In this document: in pieces, positions 40,788 through 49,825 of the stretch
How the letters are laid out: each line of letters begins with the position of its first letter
Numbering within the stretch: position 1 is the first letter of the stretch
Assembly: GCF_050571805.1 (NCBI RefSeq)
Contig: NZ_CP192219.1
Source: Halodesulfovibrio aestuarii
GTDB lineage: Bacteria > Desulfobacterota > Desulfovibrionia > Desulfovibrionales > Desulfovibrionaceae
Reading direction: 5' to 3' (one strand)
DNA: 64,000 nucleotides
The notes under the pieces: generated by a model
What the model saw: only the letters and a program-made list of their open reading frames with translations
Told to the model about the DNA's origin: nothing
Database searches by the model: none
Program-made: the position numbers and the translations under genes

Positions 40788-42065
40788 ATGAGTGATGCTG
40801 CACATACCGAAATGTGGGAAAAACTGAATTTAGATATTTCTGCACATGAAGGCTTGCTGGAGGTTTTAGGTAAATTTTATGGTGACATTTACCTTTCACA
40901 GGAAAACAGACTGAATGGGATGGAATATCTGGATTTTGTTCTTTCAGAAGTTCATGGGCTGCGAATTAAAGAGATTCAGGACGCTAAGGCTACTGGAAAA
41001 AAAGTTATTGGAACTTTTTGTGTCTTTGTTCCGGAAGAGCTCACTCTGGCAGCTAACGCCATTCATGTGGGGCTTTGTTCCGGTGCCGATGCTGGTACTG
41101 ATGAAGCTGAAAAACTCGTACCGCGTAATACCTGTGCACTCATTAAATCTTTTATCGGGTTCAAGCTTGCCCGGATTTGCCCGTTCACAGAGTCATGTGA
41201 CTTGGTTGTTGGTGAAACAACCTGTGATGGAAAGAAAAAAGCATACGAAGCATTCGGAAAACTCGTACCGATGCATGTGATGGAAGTTCCACAGACAAAA
41301 ACAACAGACGCTAAGCAGCTTTTTAAAGCTGAGGTGCTCCGCTACAAAGAAGCATTGGAAGAACTTACAGGCGTAAAAATTACTGTTGAAAACTTGCGTA
41401 AGTCTATTTCTGTTGTGAACGAAAAACGAAAAGCCCTTCAGAGACTTTCCCGTTTAAGAGCGGCAGACCCTGCACCAATTTCCGGCCGTGATGCGTTGCT
41501 GATTAATCAGGTTTCTTTTTACGACGAACCAGAGCGTTTCACGCAATCTATCAATACCCTTTGTGATCAGATTGAAGAACGTATTGCGCAAGGTGGCGGT
41601 GTTGTACCTGCGGGCACGAAACGCCTGTTACTTTCTGGTTGTCCTATGGCAGTTCCGAACTGGAAGTTGCCATACGTAATGGAAAGTTCCAATGCTGTTA
41701 TAGTGGGAGAAGAGTCTTGTATTGGTTCCCGAAATGTTCGTGATCTTGTAGATGATTCAGCCGATACTATTGAAGGCATGCTTGATGCGCTTGTCGATCG
41801 CTATATGAAAATTGACTGTGCATGTTTTACTCCGAATGATGAACGCATGGTTAATGTGCAAAATATGGTTAAAGATCTGAATGCGGACGGTGTGGTTCAT
41901 TATGCTTTATCTTTCTGCCAGCCATATGCACATGAGGCAATTAAATTGCAGGATGTTCTATCTCAGAAGGGCATTCCTATGCTGAGTGTGGAAACTGGCT
42001 ATAGTATGGAAGATGTTGAACAGCTGAAGACGCGTGTCGAAGCTTTTGTTGAGATGTTAGACTAA
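40788..42065 (+). CDS. Double-cubane-cluster reductase (2-hydroxyacyl-CoA dehydratase HgdB-like)
   Basis: A 425-residue Fe-S protein of the HgdB/FldC-like superfamily. VIGTFCVFVPEELTLAANAIHVGLCSGAD, PRNTCALIKSF, CPFTESCDLVVGETTCDGKKK, LSGCPMAVPNWKL, EESCIGSRNV and IDCACFTPNDER supply the conserved cysteines. Single-subunit members of this type with an ATPase partner are the double-cubane [Fe8S9] proteins, shown to reduce small molecules such as acetylene and azide with ATP. AGGAGG precedes the ATG. It lies in front of the nif region. Natural substrate unknown. Confidence 0.87.
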   Translation: MSDAAHTEMWEKLNLDISAHEGLLEVLGKFYGDIYLSQENRLNGMEYLDFVLSEVHGLRIKEIQDAKATGKKVIGTFCVFVPEELTLAANAIHVGLCSGADAGTDEAEKLVPRNTCALIKSFIGFKLARICPFTESCDLVVGETTCDGKKKAYEAFGKLVPMHVMEVPQTKTTDAKQLFKAEVLRYKEALEELTGVKITVENLRKSISVVNEKRKALQRLSRLRAADPAPISGRDALLINQVSFYDEPERFTQSINTLCDQIEERIAQGGGVVPAGTKRLLLSGCPMAVPNWKLPYVMESSNAVIVGEESCIGSRNVRDLVDDSADTIEGMLDALVDRYMKIDCACFTPNDERMVNVQNMVKDLNADGVVHYALSFCQPYAHEAIKLQDVLSQKGIPMLSVETGYSMEDVEQLKTRVEAFVEMLD

Positions 42066-42067
42066 GT

Positions 42068-42835
42068 ATGTTTGGCGGCATTGATATAGGCTCGCGGTCA
42101 ACGGAGTTTGTGTTGCAGGAGGGCGGTTTCGTCGTGCATCGCGCTCAGTTACCCACTACGTTTTCTCCGTTAGAGCAATGTAAGAGACTGCTTGAAGGGC
42201 ATTCTCCAGAGTATTTAGTCGCAACCGGGTATGGACGGGAGTTGGTTAAAACTCTCGATTTACCATATTCAGTTGGTGCTATTACGGAAATTAAAGCTCA
42301 TGCTTTGGGTGCTCATGCGTTATTTCCTGAAGCTCAAACCGTTTTGGATATTGGCGGGCAGGACACAAAGGCCATTTTGTTGAACTCCAAGGGCGGTGTC
42401 GTCCGGTTTGAAATGAATGATCGATGTGCTGCTGGTACAGGAAAATTTTTAGAACACACTGCGAATGTTTTTCAAGTGGATATTGAAAATTTTGGTCCAT
42501 ACGCTTTGCTGGGGAATCAGCCTCCGTTGATTAATAGTATGTGTACTGTTTTTGCGGAAACGGAAGCTACTTCGTTAATGGCACAGGGGGTTCGGCCTGA
42601 GGATATTGCATTGGCATTGCACAAGTCTGTCGTCCGGCGAACTGGTTCAATGTTGAAGCGGGTTGGGCTTGCTTTTCCGTTAGTTTTTTCTGGTGGTGTT
42701 GCAAATAATGCCTGTATCCGTAAACTGTTACATGAAGAGTTTGGTGGGGCAGAGTCTATCTGCATTGCTGAAGAGCCTGATATGTGCGGTGCCTTTGGTG
42801 CTAGTCTGTGGGCGGAAGTGTGCTTTAATGCCTGA
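42068..42835 (+). CDS. ATP-dependent activator of the double-cubane protein (BadF/BcrA type)
   Basis: A 255-residue ASKHA-fold ATPase. FGGIDIGSRSTEFVLQEGG, VLDIGGQDTKAILL, EMNDRCAAGTGKFLEHTA (cluster-binding Cys), INSMCTVFAETEATSLMAQG (second Cys) and LVFSGGVANNACIRKLL are the family motifs. It would hold a [4Fe-4S] cluster between two subunits and push electrons at low potential into its partner, the gene 2 bases upstream. Co-translation is likely. Confidence 0.92.
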   Translation: MFGGIDIGSRSTEFVLQEGGFVVHRAQLPTTFSPLEQCKRLLEGHSPEYLVATGYGRELVKTLDLPYSVGAITEIKAHALGAHALFPEAQTVLDIGGQDTKAILLNSKGGVVRFEMNDRCAAGTGKFLEHTANVFQVDIENFGPYALLGNQPPLINSMCTVFAETEATSLMAQGVRPEDIALALHKSVVRRTGSMLKRVGLAFPLVFSGGVANNACIRKLLHEEFGGAESICIAEEPDMCGAFGASLWAEVCFNA

Positions 42836-42880
42836 TGTCTTGATCTGTTAATCCACAGTGAGAATAGTATGAAATAAAGA

Positions 42881-42917
42881 AAACTCCGCAGTTCAGCATT
42901 GTACTGCGGAGTTTTTT
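42881..42917 (+). terminator. Terminator after the double-cubane pair
   Basis: AAACTCCGCAGT paired with ACTGCGGAGTTT, then a T-run. It closes the two-gene operon. Confidence 0.9.
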
Positions 42918-43018
42918 CATTTCAATGGCTCTAGAGCAGGGATAATGGAGATTACCTTGTGCAGTTTTTTGTGGTCAGAGTTAGCGATTTTTTTTGACGG
43001 GGAAAATTTTTTGTCTTA

Positions 43019-43058
43019 GCAAAGGTCCGTTTTACAAAATTGTAAAACGGACCTTTGC
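43019..43058. repeat. 40-bp near-perfect palindrome upstream of nifA
   Basis: Two 19-base arms (GCAAAGGTCCGTTTTACAA and its complement) around central AA. Neither side has the usual T-run of a terminator in clean form. It lies about 100 bases after the previous terminator and 390 before nifA, in otherwise AT-rich DNA without genes. It may be an operator, a cruciform site, or a stable RNA hairpin. Confidence 0.8.
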
Positions 43059-43329
43059 GCTCGGTTGTGATTAAATTCTTGGTTTGTTCTTAATGTCTGA
43101 GATGTGCCCTGGCTATCCCGCAAGATAAAAATAAGTATAATTTAAGTAGCTAATATAAAACCAAAATAATTCTTGATATAAAAGTTGTTTTATATATCTG
43201 TGTGTATCTAATTATGCTTCTCGACATTAAGAAATAATGTTCGCTTATGTAATCTCATACAATTTTTAGTTTATGATGATACTGCTTATAGTAAAATATA
43301 AGCAGAAAACGTATAGAAAATTGAAAAAA

Positions 43330-43376
43330 TGACAAATATGTCAATCAAACTTTTTGTTTTTGGGAAGACTACATGC
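43330..43376 (+). promoter_or_regulatory. Possible nifA control region
   Basis: A 14-bp palindrome TGACA-AATA-TGTCA at 43330-43343 looks like an operator. Just downstream, GGG AAGACTACAT GCT (GG at 43363, GC at 43375) has sigma-54 GG-N10-GC spacing but poor match otherwise. The 609-base region from 42836 to nifA holds no gene. Confidence 0.4.
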
Positions 43377-43444
43377 TAGGTGAAAGAGGTTTAACTTTAA
43401 TTTGCTGATATATAAAGATAAAAAAATGATGGGACAGAAAATGC

Positions 43445-45055
43445 ATGAGTGTGTGCATGCGATCTCGAATACATATACTCAAATTTTCAGCATTACTTGC
43501 TATTTGCGAAACCATGGAACGAGCTTTAGATCTTGAAGCTGCTCTTGATGGGGTGCTGTGCATGCTTTCTGAAAAATTAAGTATGCAACGAGCAACCGTA
43601 ACATTATATGACCCAGAAATTCAGCAACTTACAATTAATGCATCATATGGTTTAACTTTAGAGGAAAAACAGCGTGGTGTGTACCGTTTGGATGAGGGAG
43701 TAACTGGGAAGATTTTTAGATCAAATGAACCTTTTTATGTGCCTGACATTAGTAAGGAGCCTCTTTTTTTAGACAAGACTGGTGCGCGAAAACTCCAAAG
43801 GGGAATGACATCTTTTATCGGGGTGCCAATCGTTTTGCAGGGTGATCCTATTGGTGTTCTAAATGTTGACAGATTTTTTGATGATCATGTCTCTATTGAA
43901 GAAGATATAGATTTTTTAAAAATAGTAGCAACACTTATTGGGCAGTTTCTGAGCCTTAATAAAAAAGTAATGGAGCGCGAAGCCGTATTCAAACGAGAAA
44001 ATGCTTCCTTACGTTATCAAATTTCTCAGCAAAATAAGGGATTATATATTGTTGGGAAAAGTTCCGCCATGATGGAAGTGCAAAGGCAAATAGAACGAGT
44101 TGCCCCAACGAGGGCTACAGTTCTACTGCTTGGTGAGTCTGGCGTTGGTAAGACATTAATTGCGCGTATCATACATGAATTGTCTGATAGAGACGGGCAC
44201 CCTTTTGTTAAGATCAACTGTGCCTCTATTCCGGAAAATTTACTTGAAGCGGAACTCTTTGGTTATGAAAAGGGGGCTTTTACCGGCGCAACTTCCAGTC
44301 GGCAAGGTCGTTTTGAGGAGGCTGACTGCGGAACCATATTCCTTGATGAAATTGGAGAACTTCCCTTAAATTTGCAAGCAAAGCTGCTTCGGGTACTGCA
44401 GGAAAAAGAACTGGAGAGGCTTGGGTCTAATAAAACACGAACTGTAGATATCCGTATTATTACGGCAACGAATAAGGATTTGGGAAAGCTGGTAGAGCAA
44501 AACGAATTCCGCCTTGATTTATACTATAGGCTGAATATTTTCCCCGTTGTAATTCCAGCTCTTTGTGAGCGTCGCGAAGATATTACAGGGTTATTGAACC
44601 ATTTTTTACAGAAAGCGGCACAGAACTATGGGCGTACAGTCACATTCACGGCAGGCGCTCTGGATGCCCTTATCCAATATGAGTGGCCGGGTAATGTTCG
44701 TGAAATGGAAAACCTTATTGAACGCCTCGTTATCATGTCTGATTCAGAGTATATTTCGCTTGAATTTATTGCACCGTATTTAGAGTCTATTACTCCAATG
44801 CATGAGCATGAAGTTGTTGATGGAACGGCCTGTTTACTTGCTTTAGATAAAAATAAGCCGATGCGTCCACAGCATGCTTCCCTGCAAGACTTAGAAAAAA
44901 ACGAAATATTGTATGCGTTAGAAGATAATGATTGGATTCAATACAAGGCCGCTGAAAGTTTAGGTCTTACGGCTCGCCAAATGGGATATCGCGTAAAACG
45001 TTATCGTTTGGAAGAGGCTATAGCTATAGGTAGAGCACGACTTCGAAAAAGATAA
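43445..45055 (+). CDS. nifA: Nitrogen fixation activator NifA (sigma-54 dependent)
   Basis: A 536-residue enhancer-binding protein. The GAF domain lies about at 25-175 (LEAALDGVLCMLSEKLSMQRATVTLYD, GMTSFIGVPIVLQGDPIGVLNVDR). The AAA+ domain lies about at 205-440 with Walker A LLLGESGVGKT, the sigma-54 loop EKGAFTGATSS, Walker B GTIFLDEIGEL and RLDLYYRLNIFPVVIPAL, WPGNVREMENLIERLVIM. The C-terminal helix-turn-helix is LEDNDWIQYKAAESLGLTARQMGYRVKRY. It should activate the nifH and nifV promoters. The gene faces nifB, from which a terminator separates it. Confidence 0.93.
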   Translation: MSVCMRSRIHILKFSALLAICETMERALDLEAALDGVLCMLSEKLSMQRATVTLYDPEIQQLTINASYGLTLEEKQRGVYRLDEGVTGKIFRSNEPFYVPDISKEPLFLDKTGARKLQRGMTSFIGVPIVLQGDPIGVLNVDRFFDDHVSIEEDIDFLKIVATLIGQFLSLNKKVMEREAVFKRENASLRYQISQQNKGLYIVGKSSAMMEVQRQIERVAPTRATVLLLGESGVGKTLIARIIHELSDRDGHPFVKINCASIPENLLEAELFGYEKGAFTGATSSRQGRFEEADCGTIFLDEIGELPLNLQAKLLRVLQEKELERLGSNKTRTVDIRIITATNKDLGKLVEQNEFRLDLYYRLNIFPVVIPALCERREDITGLLNHFLQKAAQNYGRTVTFTAGALDALIQYEWPGNVREMENLIERLVIMSDSEYISLEFIAPYLESITPMHEHEVVDGTACLLALDKNKPMRPQHASLQDLEKNEILYALEDNDWIQYKAAESLGLTARQMGYRVKRYRLEEAIAIGRARLRKR

Positions 45056-45148
45056 AGAAATAGGTTAGTAGAAACTTAAATTCACTTGATTGACTCGATA
45101 CTGTAATTGAACTGGTTGCAGGCCACGGTTGATAAACGCAAGATAATA

Positions 45149-45199
45149 CAAAGCCATCGTTTGATAGAGTTGTCCTCTACCAAACGATGGCTTTTTATT
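45149..45199. terminator. Bidirectional terminator between nifA and nifB
   Basis: AAAGCCATCGTTTG paired with CAAACGATGGCTTT, with an inner TAGAG/CTCTA stem. T-runs in both directions suit the convergent genes. Confidence 0.9.
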
Positions 45200-45226
45200 T
45201 TAGGGAGGAAATGCAACGCTGCTAAG

Positions 45227-46492
45227 TTAGCCACACGCTGTCCCTGTTCCCTGACACCCACCAGCAATGCCAGCACGTCGGCATTTTAAAGACTCGATGT
45301 TGCCCGTATGATATACAGCTTCTAATCCATCTTGGATAAGTCCACTCAATGTATGTGAAGATATTCCATGTTCTTCTAAGTAGACCTTCGGGGTTTCGCC
45401 AATTGCTGCTGTTAACACAGTGCGGCAATCATTAAGAAGGAGGGCGAGTTCTTCCCAACGCTTTGGCCCACAGGCTTTAGGAGGAACTTTACGTTCTTCA
45501 ATAAGACTGAAGTTTCCTTTTTGGTCTTCACCCCAGATATAAAACGATTTTGTTTCTCCAAAGTGCTGATTTATAAGTAAACCTTCTCGGGAGGAAATAG
45601 CCACGTATGGGCGGGGCTTTTCCAGTTCCAGTGGTTTATGTTGTGCACACGCTTGCAAGGTTCCACACAGTGAAGCTGATTGGTCTTTAGAAAGTAACCC
45701 GACAGCATCTGCGCGGCAGCGTTTGCAGTGTGTCATTTGTTTAATATATGGAGTTGCTGCTTTTCGAAGCGGCCCGATCAGGTTGTGGTTCGGTTCTTCA
45801 ATATCAGCAAAAAGCGTATCTGCGGTTGGCTTCAGTGGAATAATATTTTGAATGTCAGCACCAAGTTCAGATGCCACCTTAGCTACTTCTAAAAGATGGT
45901 CGTCGTTAATTCCCGGGATGGCAATGGAATTTATTTTTACGATGATATTCCGATCTTTTAAACCCTTAATTGCTTTCAACTGGCGATCAAGTAAAAGCTT
46001 TGCGCCTTCTTCTCCATAGTGGATAGTGTTTCCATCCTGTACCCAAGAGTAAATTTTTGCACCAATTGCAGGATCTACAGCACTCATAGTAATGGTCACA
46101 TGGGACACTCCCAGTTCGGCAATGTCGTCAAGGTAAGGCAGGATTCCCATACCGTTTGTAGAGAGGCAAAACAGGAGATGCGGGTGCTTTTTATTAAGCA
46201 GACGCATAGTTTCCAATACTTCTTGCGGGTTAGCAAACGGGTCACCGGGGCCGGCAATGCCTGCAACTGTGATACGTGGCTCTTTTTCCAGCACAGCGTC
46301 CATGTATTCAGCAGCCTGAAACGGTTTAAGTATGCTGCTGGTAACGCCGGGGCGGGATTCGTTAACACAGTCGTATTTTCTGTTACAGTAGTTACACTGT
46401 ATGTTGCACTTTGGTGCTACCGGTAAATGAACTCTTCCGCAGCTGCCTGCATTTTCTTTATTAAAGCATGGATGTTTTGTTGTATCTTTCAT
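45227..46492 (-). CDS. nifB: Nitrogenase cofactor biosynthesis protein NifB
   Basis: Radical SAM enzyme that fuses two [4Fe-4S] units with a central carbon to make NifB-co, the precursor of FeMo-co. 421 residues. The SAM motif is in APKCNIQCNYCNRKYDC; VAGIAGPGDPFANP, LSTNGMGI, and KINSIAIPGINDDHLLEVAK follow. The C-terminal ~110 residues form a NifX/NafY-like domain (PYVAISSREGLLINQHFGETKSFYIWGED, ECRTVLTAAIGETPKVYLEEHGI-like). It ends in a Cys-rich GGCQGTGTACG tail. Last gene of the minus-strand nif set. Confidence 0.96.
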   Translation of the reverse strand: MKDTTKHPCFNKENAGSCGRVHLPVAPKCNIQCNYCNRKYDCVNESRPGVTSSILKPFQAAEYMDAVLEKEPRITVAGIAGPGDPFANPQEVLETMRLLNKKHPHLLFCLSTNGMGILPYLDDIAELGVSHVTITMSAVDPAIGAKIYSWVQDGNTIHYGEEGAKLLLDRQLKAIKGLKDRNIIVKINSIAIPGINDDHLLEVAKVASELGADIQNIIPLKPTADTLFADIEEPNHNLIGPLRKAATPYIKQMTHCKRCRADAVGLLSKDQSASLCGTLQACAQHKPLELEKPRPYVAISSREGLLINQHFGETKSFYIWGEDQKGNFSLIEERKVPPKACGPKRWEELALLLNDCRTVLTAAIGETPKVYLEEHGISSHTLSGLIQDGLEAVYHTGNIESLKCRRAGIAGGCQGTGTACG

Positions 46493-46577
46493 TGCAATGC
46501 ACCTATATCTTTTTCGTAAAATCTATCTGAGATTACTGCATGACAGCAATTTGAGAGGGTAAATAGATTTTTAATTA

Positions 46578-47933
46578 TTACAGATAACCATATCCAACAG
46601 GGCTGTCGTTCTGTTTTTTCTCAAGAAGAGCGTTTATTATACGGTCAAGTAAGGAAAGAGTGCCTTCGTATCCAATATGTTTTGTTCTTTGACCACCAAA
46701 TCTGTCGTGGATAGGGAAACCAACTCGGATCAAAGGAATATCCCAGGCTTTTGCGTACTGATATCCCTTGGAATGTCCGATAAGGATATCTGGTTTTAAC
46801 TCTTCAGCCCGCGCTGCAATATCAAAGAAATCTACACCTTCGTGGACTTCTGGTACACATGTCGCCACATCTCGCGTGATGTCTTTAATGTGAGTTTCCA
46901 AATTTTTGTTTTTAGAACCAGTACCTACCAGAATAACGTCTATGCCAATTTCTGTTAAAAATGAGCACAATCCGGTCACCAGATCTTCTTCTCCGTACAC
47001 AACTGCACGTTTTCCAAAAACATATTTATGACCATCGACGAAGGCGTCTACGAGTCTTCCACGCTGCTGCTCGTAGCGTCTCGGTATTTTTTTTCCGGAT
47101 ATTTTGCTGAGTGTTTCAAAGAACACATCACTTTCACGCAATCCTATAGGCAGCCCAATGCGGTAGTTTGGAGTTTTAAATCGTTCCTGTAAGCTGGCTC
47201 CGCCAGTTTTTTCAGGAAGGCAACGCCCAAACTCAATAGTTGCCTTTGAACCGGACATCTTTTTAATATCTTTAAGAGGGGTACCACCCGTAGGGATCTT
47301 GACATAATCCTCGAGAGTTATACCGTCCAATGTTTCTGAAATGTCCGGCAGGATGGTTGATGCTATTTCAAAGTCTTCGCAAATCTCTCTTAGATGGCGA
47401 ATGTCTTCACAGGAAACCATATTAGGCAAAATGTTAACAGTGTCGGAAGCAGACGTTTTTTCAAGACAGAGTTGTTCCGTTATTGCCTGTACGGCTCCGT
47501 GCCAACCGTCGGTGTGTGTGCCGTTATAGCTTGGAGTAGCTACTTGTACTATTTCCGGAAGTGGTAATTCGCTAAATTCTTTTTTAAATTCAGAAAGAAA
47601 CATCGGGACATTGTCACCAATCGTTTCTGTAAGGCATGTTGTTGCAACGCCAACCACTTTGGGTTCGTACTTTATCATCACGTTTAGAATGCCCTTTTTC
47701 AAATTGGGGCCGCCGCCGTAAATAGCGTTTTTTTCACCAAGGGCAGAGGACGCGATGTCTATTGATTCGCGGAAGTGACTGATAATGTAACGGCGCATGT
47801 ATGTGGCACAGCCCTGTGAACCATGCAGGAAGGGAATACCGCCTTCCACGCCTCGAAAAGCCAGTGAGGCACCCAACGGTGTACATAATTTACAAGCATT
47901 AGTTGTAGATACATAATTACTGGTCTTAGACAT
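46578..47933 (-). CDS. nifN: Nitrogenase cofactor scaffold NifN
   Basis: Beta-like subunit of the NifEN scaffold on which the cofactor matures. 451 residues. The N-terminal NACKLCTPLGASLAFRGVEGGIPFLHGSQGCATYMRRYIISHFRE carries the P-cluster-like cysteines, and VVGVATTCLTETIGDNVPMFL is the NifN/K segment. It overlaps nifE by 8 bases. Length is normal. Confidence 0.95.
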   Translation of the reverse strand: MSKTSNYVSTTNACKLCTPLGASLAFRGVEGGIPFLHGSQGCATYMRRYIISHFRESIDIASSALGEKNAIYGGGPNLKKGILNVMIKYEPKVVGVATTCLTETIGDNVPMFLSEFKKEFSELPLPEIVQVATPSYNGTHTDGWHGAVQAITEQLCLEKTSASDTVNILPNMVSCEDIRHLREICEDFEIASTILPDISETLDGITLEDYVKIPTGGTPLKDIKKMSGSKATIEFGRCLPEKTGGASLQERFKTPNYRIGLPIGLRESDVFFETLSKISGKKIPRRYEQQRGRLVDAFVDGHKYVFGKRAVVYGEEDLVTGLCSFLTEIGIDVILVGTGSKNKNLETHIKDITRDVATCVPEVHEGVDFFDIAARAEELKPDILIGHSKGYQYAKAWDIPLIRVGFPIHDRFGGQRTKHIGYEGTLSLLDRIINALLEKKQNDSPVGYGYL

Positions 47934-49314
47934 TGCCCGTCTCCTTGTTTACTCCCTTATTGCGGTTCGCACGCCTCGGGACAAAATTCCATACGGGACT
48001 CATCACTGAAGAATGTACTTCCTTTGCGAAGTTCAACATTCCTTCAAACCCACCAAGCGCTTCTTTCCGTTCATGGTTATGATCACAAAAGCCTACGCCC
48101 AGTTTGTATGCTATGGGGCGTTCTTTTACGCCGCCTACAAATAAATCAACATTTTTTTCTTTAATAAATTCTGCAAGTTCCAAAGGGTTGGCGTCGTCAA
48201 CTAAAATGGTGTCCGGGTCTGCAATCTCGGCCAGTTCATTGTAATCTTCTTTAGTGCCAGTTTGTGATCCGCATACAACAACCTTCATACCTAAGTGTCG
48301 AAAAGCTTTAATTAGTGAAAATGCTTTAAAAGATCCGCCGACATACATGGCCACTTTTTTCCCTTCTAAGTCTTTGCGATAGCGGGCAATTTCAGGCATG
48401 AGTGTGGACAATTCTTCACGTACAAGAGTTTCTGTCTTTTCAACAATTGTCGGATCTATCTCTTTAAAGAAATCGGAGATCTGGTAGAGGGAGTCTGCCA
48501 TATCCTCTATGCCAATATATGAGACACGAATAAACGGAGTGCCGTAGGTCTCTTGCAGCATTTTTGCTAAATCGAGTGTCGCACCGGAGCACTGTACAAG
48601 GTTGAGGGACGCTCCGTGGCAACGTCCGATATCTTCTACGCGACCGTCACCGGTAATGTTTGCAACGACCGTAATCCCCATTCGCTCAAAATATTTTCTA
48701 ATAATCCAAATTTCGCCAGCAAGGTTGAAGTCGCCTAAGATGTTCACTGAAAGTTTTGGCACATCAGAAATATCTTGAGTTCCGACAAGCTGAAACATAG
48801 CCTTGCAAGCTGCTAGGTATCCTGCACGTTTGTTGCCTTTAAAACCTTCAGACATAACAGGTAGTACTGGGATTTTCTTTTTCAGGCTCATTTCTTTGCA
48901 AACGGCTTCAAGGTCATCACCAATGATGCCAACTATGCATGTTGAATAAACAAAAGCAGCTTTAGGCTTGTGTCTGTCTATAAGTTCATCAAGAGCCGCA
49001 GTAAGTTTTTCTTCACCGCCAAAAACAACATCCAGTTCTTGCAAATCTGTTGAAAATGAAAGCCGGTGCAGTTCTGGGCCACTTGATAATGCACCGCGGA
49101 TATCCCATGTATAAACGGCACACCCGATAGGGCCATGAACGAGATGCAGTGCGTCAGCAATGGGGTAGAGCACAACTCTGGAGCCGCAAAATACACATGC
49201 GCGCTGGCTTACAGCACCGGCAAGAGATTCTTTGTTACATGCGATTTCAACAGGATTGCCATGACCTGTACGGTGCACCTGGTCTTTTCTTTCTTCTAAA
49301 ATGGCTTTACTCAC
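47926..49314 (-). CDS. nifE: Nitrogenase cofactor scaffold NifE
   Basis: Alpha-like subunit of NifEN, 462 residues. CNKESLAGAVSQRACVFCGSRVVLYPIADALHLVHGPIGCAVYTWDIRG is the characteristic start; YSTCIVGIIGDDLEAVCKE, SEGFKGNKRAGYLAACKAM and LNLVQCSGATLDLAKMLQ with the cofactor-side cysteine follow. It precedes and overlaps nifN. Confidence 0.96.
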   Translation of the reverse strand: MSKAILEERKDQVHRTGHGNPVEIACNKESLAGAVSQRACVFCGSRVVLYPIADALHLVHGPIGCAVYTWDIRGALSSGPELHRLSFSTDLQELDVVFGGEEKLTAALDELIDRHKPKAAFVYSTCIVGIIGDDLEAVCKEMSLKKKIPVLPVMSEGFKGNKRAGYLAACKAMFQLVGTQDISDVPKLSVNILGDFNLAGEIWIIRKYFERMGITVVANITGDGRVEDIGRCHGASLNLVQCSGATLDLAKMLQETYGTPFIRVSYIGIEDMADSLYQISDFFKEIDPTIVEKTETLVREELSTLMPEIARYRKDLEGKKVAMYVGGSFKAFSLIKAFRHLGMKVVVCGSQTGTKEDYNELAEIADPDTILVDDANPLELAEFIKEKNVDLFVGGVKERPIAYKLGVGFCDHNHERKEALGGFEGMLNFAKEVHSSVMSPVWNFVPRRANRNKGVNKETGNV

Positions 49315-49365
49315 GGTATTCCCCCTAGTTGATTCACACGAATACTTGCTTCTTGAATGTGTTGA

Positions 49366-49821
49366 TTAGTGCTTTTTGGAAAGGCACACTAATTGTGTTT
49401 TGTTCCAGTTTCTTGCGTTATAAAAGTCTAGAGCCTTAGTGTTATTTGTATCTGCCAAAAGCTGGGAACGTGTTGCCCCATACTTTTGAGCAAATTGTTC
49501 CATGCCTTTTAACAGCAATGTTCCTATTCCCATGTGCTGTATATGGGGGTGCACAACGACATCTTCAACCAGTACAGAAAAACCACCTTCTGCTGTCGAA
49601 ACAAGTAATTGTCCTGTGCACATCCCCACGGTGTTTTTGTCTGATTCTGCTACAAGAATACACGATGTGGGTGAGCGTAACAGGAGCTTCAATCCTTTTT
49701 CCTGTTTCGCAAAATCGCTTTTGAAATCGGCCTCGATGGAGAAAAGTATGTGGAGTAGGTCACATAGCTGTGTAAGGTCGTTTTCATTGGCTTCACGTAT
49801 GGTAACTTGAGGCAGACTCAT
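49366..49821 (-). CDS. GNAT-family acetyltransferase in the nif cluster
   Basis: A 151-residue N-acetyltransferase: VTIREANENDLTQLCDLLHILFSIEADF at the start, and the acetyl-CoA motif VEDVVVHPHIQHMGIGTLLLKGMEQFAQ, then LLADTNNTKALDFYNARNW. It lies between the [2Fe-2S] gene (4-base gap) and nifE, so it is expressed with nitrogenase. Substrate unknown; acetyltransferases are sometimes seen in anaerobe nif clusters. Confidence 0.88.
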   Translation of the reverse strand: MSLPQVTIREANENDLTQLCDLLHILFSIEADFKSDFAKQEKGLKLLLRSPTSCILVAESDKNTVGMCTGQLLVSTAEGGFSVLVEDVVVHPHIQHMGIGTLLLKGMEQFAQKYGATRSQLLADTNNTKALDFYNARNWNKTQLVCLSKKH

Positions 49822-49825
49822 TTCT

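Noticed and set aside
40459..40791. 110-codon open frame on + before the double-cubane gene
   Set aside because: Its composition is that of random AT-rich DNA, it runs through the ribosome site and start of the real gene, has no ribosome site of its own and resembles no family.
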